64,000 nucleotides of DNA from Gautieria morchelliformis (taxonomy: Eukaryota > Basidiomycota > Agaricomycetes > Gomphales > Gomphaceae), in contig WHVA01000016.1 of the NCBI GenBank assembly GCA_015179125.1, positions 62,001 through 126,000 of the forward strand. Direction: 5' to 3'. A model generated the notes under the pieces. The model was not told the origin of the DNA and ran no database searches. It saw nothing but the letters and a program-made list of their open reading frames with translations. The translations under genes and the position numbers were made by a program. Below, piece after piece: positions 1 through 9,951 of the stretch. Within the stretch, counting starts at the first letter, position 1, and every line of letters begins with the position of its first letter.

Positions 1-909
1 TTCGTCGAACTCATAGCGTGGGCAAAAGAAACGCCGCAGCTCGCGCATACGCGCGAGATGATCGGCGTATTCAAACACATCGAGCGCAAACAATGCGCTG
101 GCAATCCCAAAAGGGATTGTCTCGTGATAGCGGGCGGTACCCCGCACGACATTGCGGCCATTCTAAAGGGTTGGATACACAACCCTGAAGGAATCCCCTC
201 CACCATCCGTGACAACGCGGATGGCACCTTCAACCTATACGACATGGACATCTGGATGTGGTTGAAGGCCCTTGCACCCCGGGTCAAAGGGGTCGCATCA
301 CCGCTCAGGGCGAGGCTACTCGACCTCTTTGGCTCGACAGACCAATGGTCGAGCCTGGTCGACGCCAGGGAAGTGCTGACGCCTCAGAGCACCACCCTGC
401 GGCTCTCCATCACGGGCCCATTCCCTGTGGAGGGCCGAGCCGGCCCCGACATCCCACTCGCGGAGATTGCGAGATGGTTGGCCCGCTACGCGGGAGTCAC
501 TCGTGAGCGAGCGGCATGCATTGAACACCACGTTCAGCACAGCATCACCGGCGCAGCATTCAGCGCCGCCACCCGTGAGGGCCAACAAAAGGTCATCGAG
601 ATCAGCCATGTGAGGGCCGCGGTGCCGCGACCCCTCACTCACGCTCAGCTCGACCGAGAGCTGGCGCGCTTCCGGCCCCCTCCTCAAACGGAGGACCCGG
701 CCGTTGAGGCCATGCTCCGCGAGGACACGGGCCCCAGCGCCCAAGCGGAGACCGCCGCTAGTAGTGAGGCCGACCAGCCTCACCCAATCACCACCGATGA
801 CGCGGAGGTGCCCCCGGAGGAGTCACGTGCTCCTCCGGCCCCGTACGACGACGACGTCGTCGTATCGGTCACTCTAGAGGACTCCCTCATGGACGACCTC
901 TATGAGTAG
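1..909 (+). CDS. ORF-X of G1, unknown protein between pol and 3' LTR (partial)
   Basis: The frame is open from the window edge; the first ATG in view is at 58, but the homologous copy at 27.5 kb also reads through upstream of that point, so the true start is probably outside. The protein has a well-conserved core (motifs KHIERKQ, ILKGWIHNPEGIP, WMWLKAL, LLDLFGSTDQW, AFSA..EGQQKV) and an acidic, proline-rich tail ending just before the purine tract of the 3' LTR. I see no signal peptide or membrane helix, so it does not look like an envelope protein. By eye about 70% of residues match the 27.5-kb copy, which implies the protein mattered while the family was active. I do not recognise the family and give no function. 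Confidence 0.6.
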   Translation, partial: FVELIAWAKETPQLAHTREMIGVFKHIERKQCAGNPKRDCLVIAGGTPHDIAAILKGWIHNPEGIPSTIRDNADGTFNLYDMDIWMWLKALAPRVKGVASPLRARLLDLFGSTDQWSSLVDAREVLTPQSTTLRLSITGPFPVEGRAGPDIPLAEIARWLARYAGVTRERAACIEHHVQHSITGAAFSAATREGQQKVIEISHVRAAVPRPLTHAQLDRELARFRPPPQTEDPAVEAMLREDTGPSAQAETAASSEADQPHPITTDDAEVPPEESRAPPAPYDDDVVVSVTLEDSLMDDLYE

Positions 910-944
910 TAATTAACCCCATAGTTATCTATAGAGGGGGAGGG

Positions 945-1157
945 TGTAAATAACCCGTGTATCTACATGTACATTAGTTATTACATAATCCCAGTGGGCC
1001 CCTTAGGGACCCACTGTATAGTTTATGCGTGGGAACCGGCCAGCGGTCCCCATCGCATCTTACCCTTACACTGTCACTACGTAGCATCAGAATACCACAC
1101 ATTGGTCAAGTTCTGTCGTGCTCTTGTGACTTAAGGCTTAAGATAGACATCTTTACA
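945..1157 (+). repeat. 3' LTR of G1
   Basis: A 213-bp LTR starting TGTAAATAACC and ending ATCTTTACA, preceded by the purine tract AGAGGGGGAGGG. Near-identical copies lie at 29758 and 57508, and a diverged inverted one at 39017. Confidence 0.85.
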
Positions 1158-1472
1158 ATAAGGCTTCCTTGCTCGCATGAGTCAGGGCAATGAATTCAGC
1201 TTCAGTTGATGATTGATAGGGCTACTATGGATTGTTTTTGACAACTCCATGATACTGTCCCTCCATAAATCTGAAAAATATAAGCCGAGTATGAGTGCCT
1301 ATGCTCTTGTGAAGCCCAATCCGCATCTGAATACCCAATGAGGCCGTCTCGATTTGTCCCAAGTGTCAATTTGTAGTCCATCGTGCCTTTTATATATTTA
1401 AAGACACGTTTGACTGCATTCCAATGAGTTGGACCTGGGTTTTCGAGGAATTGAGAAAGTAATGACACTGCG

Positions 1473-2074
1473 TGTTGGGTGCATTTATGCTCCTGCACCA
1501 AAATCAAGCATAATATATTCGATTTATTGTATGGTGTTTCAATCTCTTCTCACATTGTTCTTGTACCATGCATCCATTTCTCTGATTGTCTTCGAAAATT
1601 TCCAGTCACTCTCTACCTCTCCATTCCATTTTGTTATTTCTATTTTCACAAGCAGCTGCACCCAGCGGAGTCTGAAATGACTTCGACGCGCGAGCTCTTG
1701 GGCGCTAAAGAGCCGGGTAGTAGTACATGCACAGTGAGACAGATTTCCCCCTCTCTCAGTGACAACTAAATTCACTGAGAGAGACAAGTAACTAGTGTTC
1801 TTTCGATTTGTTGACCTAGAAATCCTCTGTAGTGAATTAATTTCTAGGTAGTGTATAATATATTTACAGTGACAACTAAATTCACTGAGAGAGGCAAGTA
1901 ACTAGTGTTCTTTCGATTTGTTGACCTAGAAATCCTCTGTAGTGAATTAATTTCTAGGTAGTGTATAATATATTTACAGTGACAACTAAATTCACTGAGA
2001 GAGTGAATTAATTTCTAGGCTATTATTTTGAGCAACAAGTCCATACCTACTACCTATAATTCTTGTCCACTACA
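1473..2074. repeat. Solo LTR, Copia-like family C1, TSD CTGCG
   Basis: A 602-bp insertion with ends TGTTGGGTGC and CCACTACA, flanked by the direct repeat CTGCG (1468-1472 and 2075-2079). Taking it out restores a continuous Copia reading across the TRPDIAFAV / SLLSQF boundary. An inverted, shorter copy of the same family lies at 19424. It carries tandem 110-bp repeats and hairpin-forming CTCAGTGA / TCACTGAG motifs. Confidence 0.85.
1761..1980. repeat. Two tandem 110-bp units inside the C1 LTR
   Basis: The unit starting GACAACTAAATTCACTGAG occurs at 1761 and 1871, with a partial third unit at 1981. The two full units are almost identical, so the expansion is recent or the units have been homogenised. 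Confidence 0.9.
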
Positions 2075-2399
2075 CTGCGAATGCAATGTCTGGTCGAGTG
2101 GCTACAGCTGCCCACATCAATGATCCTATCGCTTGTCTGTATGGAACTCTTGACATCTTCTGTTTGTCTTCATCTGTGGAAGGGCATTGGTCCCTGGATA
2201 ATTTAACGGCTGGGTCGAGAGGCGTGGACAATGTTTTGGCATCATCCAGATTGAATTTTTTGATGATTTTCAGTTGGAGGTTTTGCAAAAAGGGAAAGTC
2301 CGTCCTACCTGTTGGGGTGGCAAGGGTGGCCCTTGTGATACGTGCGGTGCATTCGCAGGTGCCAAAGCATAGACTGCCGGCGTCTTCAAGAAATTGATA

Positions 2400-3450
2400 T
2401 AACTGGGTTGTTTCGAGAGGACCTGAAAGTACGTCATGGCAAAGGGTGGAGCTTCTGCAATAGGTCAGTGACATCTGACAGCAGTTCCGATGGCAGGCGG
2501 ACCGTCTTCTTGACAACTTGTGAGTCTCCCGTTACTCCTGGGGACTGTATGCTAACGTTTGGAGTAGGCAAGACAGAAGGCAGGACACGATGAAATGTGC
2601 TGCTATTGAAAATGTAACACCCAGCTTTATAGACATCCGCAATCGCAAACAGCTTTTCCAGCGGATGGTCCGGCTTGATGATTCCCAGCCGCCTCTCCAG
2701 CTGTTCTTGGGTGCTGGGGTGGAAGCCAAACCAGTAGTAATGGGCTGCGTCCTTCTCCGAGAGCTGCTTATTGTTGATAAGGTAGGCTGCCTTTCCCTGA
2801 AAATCACGGTGGTATATGCGTAACTTCGTATCCGTTGTGATAACTTTAGCAGCGGATGTATGGATGAAAGTATCAAGAGCGGCACGCATGCACTGCTTTG
2901 TCTGAAATACCCCTCCAAAGGCTTCCTTGATCGCCACGCTGAATACATCCCAATCTTCATTGGCATATCCCTCGAAGGCTTCAAAGGTGAGACACTGAGA
3001 CTGATCAATGTAGCGAAACATAAATTTGACCCGTTCTGTTTTGGGGAGCTGTGCATCATCAGCACATTGCTCATATATGTCTAAGAACTCAGCAATAGCA
3101 TCCTCTTCTCCGTTAAACATCATCAGCGCTTTCTTCAACCTGGGCACCGGCATAGCTGCTTTTCCAATAAGTTGGGCCATGGTGGGCAGAGTGACTGTTG
3201 TAGGCTGTTGAGGGATGGCAGGGGGGCTGAAGGGATTCGGAATTGAAGAGACTGGCTGGGGAATGTGAGATGGTGATACCACAGCGCTTCGAAGGAGCCG
3301 ATCACTCGCAGGAGGGAGCGGCCGTGAGTGTCTAGGAATGTTGGAAGAAGAAGAGCTGGGACAAGATGAAAAAAAAGCAGTGCGTAGCTCTGAGCTGAGA
3401 CTTTTAATCTCAAAGGTTTTGCAGGTTTGACCCTGCGTGGGGCTCCAATA
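2400..3450 (-). mobile_element. Gypsy family G2, gag remnant (fossil)
   Basis: A minus-strand frame (about 282 residues, 2434-3282) with a typical retrotransposon gag layout: a proline-rich N-terminus, then a helical capsid-like core (MFNGEEDAIAEFLDIYEQCADD, KFMFRYID, FEGYANEDWDVFSVAIKEAF). It is not close to the gags of G1, G3 or G6. Its 5' side leads into a likely primer-binding region and LTR at 3451. The 3' side is lost against the Copia remnant. Broken. Confidence 0.7.
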
Positions 3451-3850
3451 TGTAAGTATCCTACGTGCTGTGGACGTAAAACACTATCGTGACCTCAAGA
3501 TCGCACGAGCTTGCTTAAGAGTGCGAGCAAGGTGCGGGAAGATAAGATGATTCTCTAAAGCTACATACAAGCCTAGTTATAGGGAAAGAACAATGAGCTG
3601 CACAGTGGCATGAGTGGAAAATATGCAGATGGTGGACAAAGGTACTATCAGTGGACCGTATACACGAGTGGACTGAGTGGAAAGTGGATCAGGGTGGACG
3701 GTGGACATACGCAGACACAATACCATCAGTGGACTGCATCAAACAAGGTACGTGTGTGTGAGACAAAGGAAAAGAGGAATAGTGTCCGAATCCTAATCAC
3801 TATGAATCTAAAAATAGAAAATCGAGACAAATCGAGACATAGACCGTATC
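3451..3850 (-). repeat. Probable 5' LTR of G2 (upper boundary approximate)
   Basis: On the plus strand the block starts TGTAAGTATCC, so as a minus-strand LTR it ends ...GGATACTTACA, directly followed by TATTGGAGCCCCACG, a plausible primer-binding site, and then the gag. The upper limit is set only by the start of Copia-derived sequence near 3.86 kb; no target duplication was identified. Confidence 0.5.
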
Positions 3851-3856
3851 TGAAAT

Positions 3857-4415
3857 CACCGTACAGGGAGTTATGCTCCCTTACAACATCTCCGCCATCT
3901 TCATTACCAAAAACGACGAGTATCATCCTTGCATGAAGCACATTGATATTCGGTACCATTTCATATGTCAGTCGGTAGGGGAGAAACTTCTTCATATTGA
4001 CTATGTACCTATGGTCAATATGGCGGCTGACATGTTCACTGAAGGCCTCCCCCGCCACAAGGTCCTGCACATGAACGACCTAATGGGACTGCATTCTGCT
4101 TAAGGGGGAGTGTAGGGATTAGAGGGATGGGGCCGGTAAGCGGAGAATGCAGGGTTGCGTTGGACACAACGGACATGTAGGTAGGTAGCCACGGTCATGC
4201 TCGACTGTGGCAGTATATTACTCAGACAGTTAGCTAGTTGTACCTCAGTGAATTTCCCATTCACTGAGGTATATACTGTTTCTGTATACCGAGACATGGG
4301 TAGCTTATACTATGTTCATAGCACCTTCGTCTCTAGGTATAGTAATAACACATACTCAGTGAATTGCCCATTCACTGAGCACCTTCGTCTCTAGTCTACT
4401 GCGCCCATTGCAACA
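3857..4415 (+). mobile_element. Copia 3' end: RNase H tail, purine tract, 3' LTR (fossil)
   Basis: A plus-strand reading ends HIDIRYHFICQSV ... VNMAADMFTEGLPRHKV, the classic C-terminus of Copia RNase H. A purine tract (AAGGGGGAG) and an LTR follow (4111-4415, TGTAGGGATTAG to CATTGCAACA). The LTR contains two hairpins of the type CTCAGTGAAT...ATTCACTGAG (4243-4269 and 4355-4379). The 5' side is lost at the G2 LTR. Confidence 0.75.
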
Positions 4416-4438
4416 GTTTCATTGTGCATGAGCCACTC
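4416..4438. other. Flanking DNA before the L2 nest
   Basis: A short unassigned stretch that is continuous with 6720 onward once the L2 insertion and one copy of its GCGCC duplication are taken out. Confidence 0.4.
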
Positions 4439-4443
4439 GCGCC

Positions 4444-6714
4444 TGTCAAGATTGGTTTTTAGGCGTTAATATTGTGTATTAGTGAACACAGCGAATGCCC
4501 AAATAACTTGTGCGAATAAGTATGCCGTCCAGTAAATAGGGTGAACCCATAAATGTTCATAAAATAAGAGGGCTGCCCGAACGGAGCTCGCCCTATCTAC
4601 AGTTGTAGCGAAATAGCCCATGGCACTTGATGATGTAACGTGCAAGGTGTCATGGAAGGGTTGTCTAAGTAGTGACAATCCCTTCGCTGACAGCACAGAA
4701 AATAGTTCGAAGGCTAAGGTAATGAAGATGAAGTATGAGAGCTCACCAGTGATGTCTAAGTCTTCTTCTGGTTGAAGATAGAAATCTACAGGAGAAGGCT
4801 CAAGATGATAGTCACAGCGAGGTCAAGTTTGCACAAGATGGACGTATGATAATTGAACTGGAGAATATACATGTGAATGTAGACTACTTATATCGAATGC
4901 TCATATGATGCTAGCGAATAGGAAAGAGGCCGTCTGGAGTCAGGTGTCAAGATTGGTTTTTAGGCGTTAATATCGTGTATTAGTGAACACAGCGAATGCT
5001 CGAATAACTTGTGCGAATAAGTATGCCGTTCGGCGAATAAGTGAACCGATGGACGTTTCACGAAACAAAGGGGTTGCCCGAATGGGGCTCGCCCTGTCTA
5101 CAGTCATAGCGAAATAGCTCACAGTACTTGACGACGCAACGTGCAAGATATTGCGGAAGGGCTGTCTAAGTTTCGACAGTCCCTTCGCTGGCGAAGGTGC
5201 CCCTTAGGAGCCCTTCGCCAACAGCACAGAAAGTAGTTCGAAGGCTAAGGTAACGGATATGAAGTATGAGAACTCACCAGTGGTGCCTAAGCCCTTGGCT
5301 GGTCGAAGATAGAGATCTTCAAGGAGAGGCTCAAGACGATGATCACAGAGAGGTCAAGTTTGCACAAGATGGACGACGTATGATAATTGAACTGGGGAAT
5401 ATACATGTGAATGTAAACTACTTATATCGAATGCTCATAAGGTATCAGCGAATAGGAAAGAGGCCGTCACAAGTCAGGGTTGGATAGGGGTGCGCAGCCA
5501 TGATACAGCATAGATGAAATAAACATACAATAGAATGTGAGAAGGGAGAGAATATGAAATGACGGAGGGTAAAGATGGCGAAAGCATTTATGGACAAAAC
5601 CATGTCTTGGGACCCGCATACATGCTACCCTGCACGGACTCTTGGTCTACTGGGTTGATTCCGCATGGCCTATGGAGGAGATCTCCTGCAAACATGTTTT
5701 GACCATATGAATGCCCAATGGGGTTGGATTAAGAAGACAATGGGGTTAATGATGAACCGTTATGCCGGGTGAGTGGTATCGATCGTGTTTTTGATGGTGT
5801 GCCTGCTGGCGAATGATGCGAGCAGCGAATATCCGTTCGGCGAAATGCAAGGAAGGGCAAAGAGAGGTGACATGAGAGAGGAGAGGCTGAGGTGGGGGGC
5901 GAAACTGAGCGAACACTGAGGAGGAGTAGCGAAAGGGAAAATGGGGATACCAAGGTGCAGGAAATGCACAGGTTACGGCAACCCAACTATTCGAACACCA
6001 TTGGAAGAGGGTCGAGCAGAGGAGGTGGTAGGCCCAGTGATGACTGCCGAGTCAGCCCCAGGACGTCGATCATGCGTTTGGCGGTGTGGCTGTGGTAGTT
6101 GGTGCGAACAGCGAAAGTTGGTTACCGAACATGACAATGGTGGTCGGAACGAACGCAAAGGTGGGGTGAAAGTGGGAAAACTGAGCTTCTGAGTATGAGA
6201 GATAAACACATCATGACATCAGGGTTGGATAGGGGTGCGCGGTCAGGATACATAATAGATGGAATAGACATACAATAGAGAAAAAGGGGGGTGCGAACAT
6301 GAAACAATGCAGAGGGAAGAGGGCGAAGGCCCCTATGTATGCAAGCATGCCTTGGAACCTGCATATACACCACCCTGCGCAGACTCTTCGTCTGCTGGGT
6401 TGATCCCACACGACCTATGGGTAGGACGTCCAGCGAATGTATCCCAGCCATATGAACACCTAAAGGGGATGGATCTAGAAGGGCCAGTGATGAGCCATCA
6501 TGCTGGGTAAAGGGTGTCGATCGTGTCTGATGGTGTGCCTGCTGGCAAATGATGTGAGCAGTGAATGGTCATTCGGCGAATGTGGCGAAGAGCAAGTGGA
6601 ACGAACATAGTTGGGGAGTGGTTGGAGGGCATGGCGAACTCAGGCAAAGTGCAAGAGGAATGATGAGATGAGGAACAGTGACCGCGGGGCAAGGGAAATA
6701 TACGGGTCATGACA
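4444..6714 (+). repeat. L2 solo LTR, copy a, TSD GCGCC, itself split by copy b
   Basis: Starts TGTCAAGATTGG and ends ...GGGTCATGACA, flanked by GCGCC (4439-4443 and 6715-6719). The TG...CA ends with 5-bp inverted TGTCA/TGACA and a 5-bp duplication fit an LTR better than a DNA transposon. Inside are a TATA-like TTATATCGAATGC and the conserved block AAGGCTAAGGTAAYG. A second L2 copy interrupts it at 4945-6218. No coding part of this family was identified. Confidence 0.85.
4945..6218 (+). repeat. L2 solo LTR, copy b, inserted in copy a, TSD TCAGG
   Basis: 1274 bp, TGTCAAGATTGG to CATCATGACA, flanked by TCAGG (4940-4944 and 6219-6223), exactly splitting copy a. It therefore post-dates copy a. 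The second half has two related sub-units, each containing a degenerate 'GATGTGCCTGCTGGCGAATGA-like' stretch. Confidence 0.88.
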
Positions 6715-6719
6715 GCGCC

Positions 6720-7832
6720 CACAAAACTAACACAAACATGCTTACCTCCATAGTTACAACAAGCAGCATGACGCAGACATGGACATGGACTTGGACATAT
6801 CCTTGTTATTGGAGGAGGAAAGGACAGTTTCAATCAGGACAATATCATTTCTCATTTTTCTTATCACTCACCTTATTTTCCCATCATTCCAAGTCGAGTC
6901 GAGGCGCATACATGTGTACCATGAGTCAAACATCGAGTTGAGGCGCAGACATGTGTGCCACTGAGGTAAGAGTCTATTTTCATGCCTACTATCGAGTCGA
7001 GTCGTCATTCCACAGGTCTGACATCATTTATTTCATCATCTCCATCATTTATGAAGAGATTAGCCACATAGGAGCTGTTGCATCACTATTGACATCATTA
7101 TGCTCCTATCTCCTAGTAGCATCATATTTCACATGATTATTACTCCTTACACATGATTATTTCCCCCTATCCTATACTGCTTAAATACTTGGACTTTACA
7201 CTAGAATAAAACAGCGACTTTACAATCTTTTTCCTCAGCAAGCTTCGAGTTTACAGCTGCACTGGATTAATTTCGTTTCCTCCTCATTCTCAATGTCAGA
7301 ACTTCAAATCATAAATCCCAATTCTTATTCCACTATTATCATTCTAAATATACCAGCACTCGACCCCGCCGCTGCAATATTAATCCTGACATTGTCGTTG
7401 CATGGTATGTACATGTCGTCCCGTCTATTCTTCTCACACCATCCACTGCCCTGTCACTCAAGATCATACATTTTACCCCTACTACATTGAATGTCCTGGT
7501 TCCACCTCCCGTCACACATCACTAACACCTCCCTTCCAGGCTTCATATCTCACACAGCCCTCTCCCTCTCACGGACATGAACTTGTCATGTTTCCAGTGT
7601 CTCTACAAGCGGAGGGGACGGTTGGGGAGGGGGGTGCATGTGCCGGGTGTAGATAAGGCAAGTAAGCTGGAACATGGGGAGTATACGTTTGTAGGATGAC
7701 CGTCGAATTGGGGGAGAAGGGGCGTGGCTTGGAACAATCACCCAGTTCGACATGGAGGAGAGAGTCTGGAGTGCAAGTCAATGATCGCTGCACACTGTCT
7801 CACAGCATGTGGAATGCTGAGCAGCTTGGTGC
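6720..7832. other. Unassigned DNA with an R6-like fragment
   Basis: Near 6740-6800 the minus strand resembles part of repeat R6 at 42.3 kb (shared AACAAGCAGCATGAC). The rest, including two GAGGCGCAKACATGTGTRCCA repeats near 6.9 kb and a short open frame at 7293-7490, matches nothing I recognise. Removing the L2 copy at 7838 joins it to 8876 onward. Confidence 0.35.
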
Positions 7833-7837
7833 ATGGG

Positions 7838-8870
7838 TGTCATGACCGGTTTATTTCTCCTACCGCGCTACCTCTATGTTCCCCCTTGTCACTCCCTAGC
7901 ATCTTTGCCAGAGTTCGCCGCACCCACCGACCACTCCCCCTCCACGTCCACTCTACTCGCTGTTTGCCCCATTCTCCGAACCACTATTCGCTCCTCGTGC
8001 ATTTCGCCAGCAGGCACGCCATCAAGTATGATCGATACCAGTCATCCGGCATGATGGTTCATCATTAACCCCATCATCTCCTTAATCCAACCCCATTGGG
8101 CGTTCGTATGGCCAAAGTGTGTTCGCAGGATGTCCCTTCCATAGGTCGTGCGCGATCAACCCAGTAAACAAAGAGTCCGTGCAGGGTAGCGTGTATGCGG
8201 GTCCCAAGACATGGTTTTGTCCATAAGTGCCTTCGCCCCCTTTACTCTCCGTCGTTTCATGTGTTCGCATTCTCCCCTCACTCTATTGTATGTTTATTCC
8301 ATCTACTTAGTATCATGACTGCGCACCCCTATCCAACCCTAACTCACGACGGCCTCTTTCCTATTCGCTAATACCTTGCGAACATTCGATATAAGTAGTT
8401 TAAATTCGCATGTATATTCCCCAGTTCAATTATCATACATCGTTCATCTTGTGCAAATTTGACCTTGCTGTGGTCATCGTCTTAAGCCTTCTCTTGGAGA
8501 TTTCCATCTTCTACTGGCAAAGGACTTAGGCATCACTGGTGAGTTCTCATACTTCATCTTCGTTACCTTAGCCTTCGAACCATTTTCTGTGCTGTTGGCG
8601 AAGGGCTCTGAAGGAGCGCCTTCGCCGGTGAAGGGATTGTCGAGACTTAGACAGCCCTTCCGTGAGACCTTGCACGTTACATCATCAAGTGCTGCGGGCT
8701 ATTCCGCTACGACTGTAGATAGGGTGAGCCCCATTCGGGCAACCCTCTTACCTTGTGAACATTCATTGGTTCGTCTATTCGCCAAACGGCATACTTATTC
8801 GCACAAGTTATTCGGGCATTCGCTGTGTTCACTAATACACGATATTAACGCCTAAAAACCAATCTTGACA
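7838..8870 (-). repeat. L2 solo LTR, copy c, TSD ATGGG
   Basis: 1033 bp, inverted relative to copies a and b (TGTCATGACCGG to CCAATCTTGACA), flanked by ATGGG (7833-7837 and 8871-8875). It is the shortest full-ended L2 here, lacking one of the 3' sub-units. Confidence 0.88.
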
Positions 8871-8875
8871 ATGGG

Positions 8876-9240
8876 GCCCATAACTGTGAAGTCCCAGAAT
8901 CGAAAACCTGGTGTCAGTACACAGGTTCTTGCTTTTGTTTTTTGTTTATTTGAGGGAAATATGAGCAGGGGCCAGTTTTTCTTGGGAAGCTCAGTGTTGG
9001 ACCACATGGGTGCACCACACCGCACAGCTTGATACATGCCTCACACCAGACGCGCAGGCACGTAAGGACATCGTTCTTACTGGGCCATGATATTGTAGGT
9101 GATATATGACAGAACAGACCGAGATGGACGATAGAACATGCCAGCCAGCCAACAAGTCACCATAGGATGCAACATCACATACAAGACGATACCCCAGCAG
9201 AATATGTCAAGATAAAAATGTAGTGGTTAGATCCTGATGT
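8876..9240 (-). repeat. Repeat R6, copy 1
   Basis: Similar over roughly 330 bp to 42340-42680: shared TTGGACCACA/TCGGACCACA, GGTGCACCACACCGC/AGTGCACCGTACCGC, ACCGAGATGGACGA and ATCCTGATGTC blocks in the same order. It abuts the broken host-gene copy at 9241. Read on the minus strand both copies have short open stretches, but I cannot name a protein. Confidence 0.55.
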
Positions 9241-9840
9241 CCGCGCGTGCACTTGGCATGTCGTTCTTGTTGAACTGCACCTCTGCCAATTTTGAGGGTG
9301 TGCTTGTGGAAGCGGGCGACTCGTGCGTCGGTGCGGGCCTCGACGAAGGTGTTGAGGCGGACGTTGTGCATGCTGATAGAGGGGGATGATCATAATATGG
9401 GTGGACATGGTGGATGCGAAGGACATGACAGAGCCGGACGCGTAGAAGGTGGAGGTGTCAGAGCATGCAGAGTGCATGGTAGGGGGCAACGGTGGCCGTG
9501 GCGCAGTGTCATGGTCTTGTGCTATGACCATGAAGCCGTGCCCGGGTGGTCGCGCGAAGGGTGGGCAGGAACGAGCTGGAGCTGGATATTGAGCCAATTA
9601 TCCCACTTTGTGGTAGGTGGGCGGACGACGATGATGGTCCAATATTATACCTGTGATCGTCGAGCTAAGCAGGCAGAAATAGACCTACCTTGTTCAAGGA
9701 GAGGTTTTTTTCTTGTGCTTCTTGTTCGAGTTCTCTGACACTTTGGTGGCGTTGAACACCTGCTGTCTGGGCGCTTCGTCGAGCTTGTTGAGTCTCTCGG
9801 CGAGTGCAGTGGGAAGGAAGGAGGAGAGTGTTGAGAGCAG
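9241..9840 (-). pseudogene. Truncated, degenerate copy of the host gene at 44.9-47.3 kb
   Basis: Read on the minus strand, this follows the 5' part of the 44861-47254 gene in order: the LLSTLSSFLP-like N-terminus, the NKKHKKK lysine patch, the intron with its unusual CTATTTCTGCCTGC stretch, the VVRPP segment, the FYAS..VMSFAST serine block, MIIPLY, and TDARVARFHKH. It stops at the position of VWFDKD in the parent. The start codon is CTG instead of ATG. The intron donor is a normal GTAGGT here, while the parent has GCACGT; the acceptor AG is GG here. There are several further disablements. Its 3' end is fused to R6. This is a host pseudogene, diverged enough to be old. Confidence 0.75.
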
Positions 9841-9951
9841 GTAGGATAGCGGTGGGAATAGAGAAGAGGGTGGAAGCGGAGTCAGGCAATGACGTGCGCA
9901 CGTCAGTGCGGTAACGCCCTCTTGTGATTTATATCAGATTGAATGGATAGT

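Larger units (their letters stand above)
1..1157 (+). mobile_element. Ty3/Gypsy family G1, 3' end with 3' LTR (fossil)
   Basis: This is the 3' tail of a plus-strand Gypsy element whose body lies outside the window. It holds the end of a long unknown ORF (ORF-X), then a purine-rich tract, then a 3' LTR starting TGTAAATAACC. The same order recurs near 27.5-29.9 kb, and a matching 5' LTR followed by gag, protease and reverse transcriptase lies at 57.5 kb, which is how the family was assigned. The element is inserted in a Copia remnant, which resumes right after the LTR. A 5-bp target duplication cannot be tested because the left end is not in view. Confidence 0.8.
1158..2400 (-). mobile_element. 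Copia remnant: end of reverse transcriptase and RNase H (fossil)
   Basis: On the minus strand the sequence encodes the C-terminal part of a Copia polyprotein: the STPLDPAVKL and PYRQAIGSLMWAA..TRPDIAFAV blocks of the reverse transcriptase thumb/connection, then the RNase H region with GYSDADWAS and a degenerate SIVALSIIN, the usual EAEYIAL position. A solo LTR splits it at 1473-2074. It is truncated on both sides, by the G1 LTR at low coordinates and by a Gypsy gag at high coordinates. It is broken and old. Confidence 0.8.

Noticed and set aside
1-909. ORF-X as an envelope gene
   Set aside because: No signal peptide, furin-type site or membrane helix is visible.
9292-9738. 148-residue plus-strand frame
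   Set aside because: It is the shadow of the minus-strand broken copy of the host gene.
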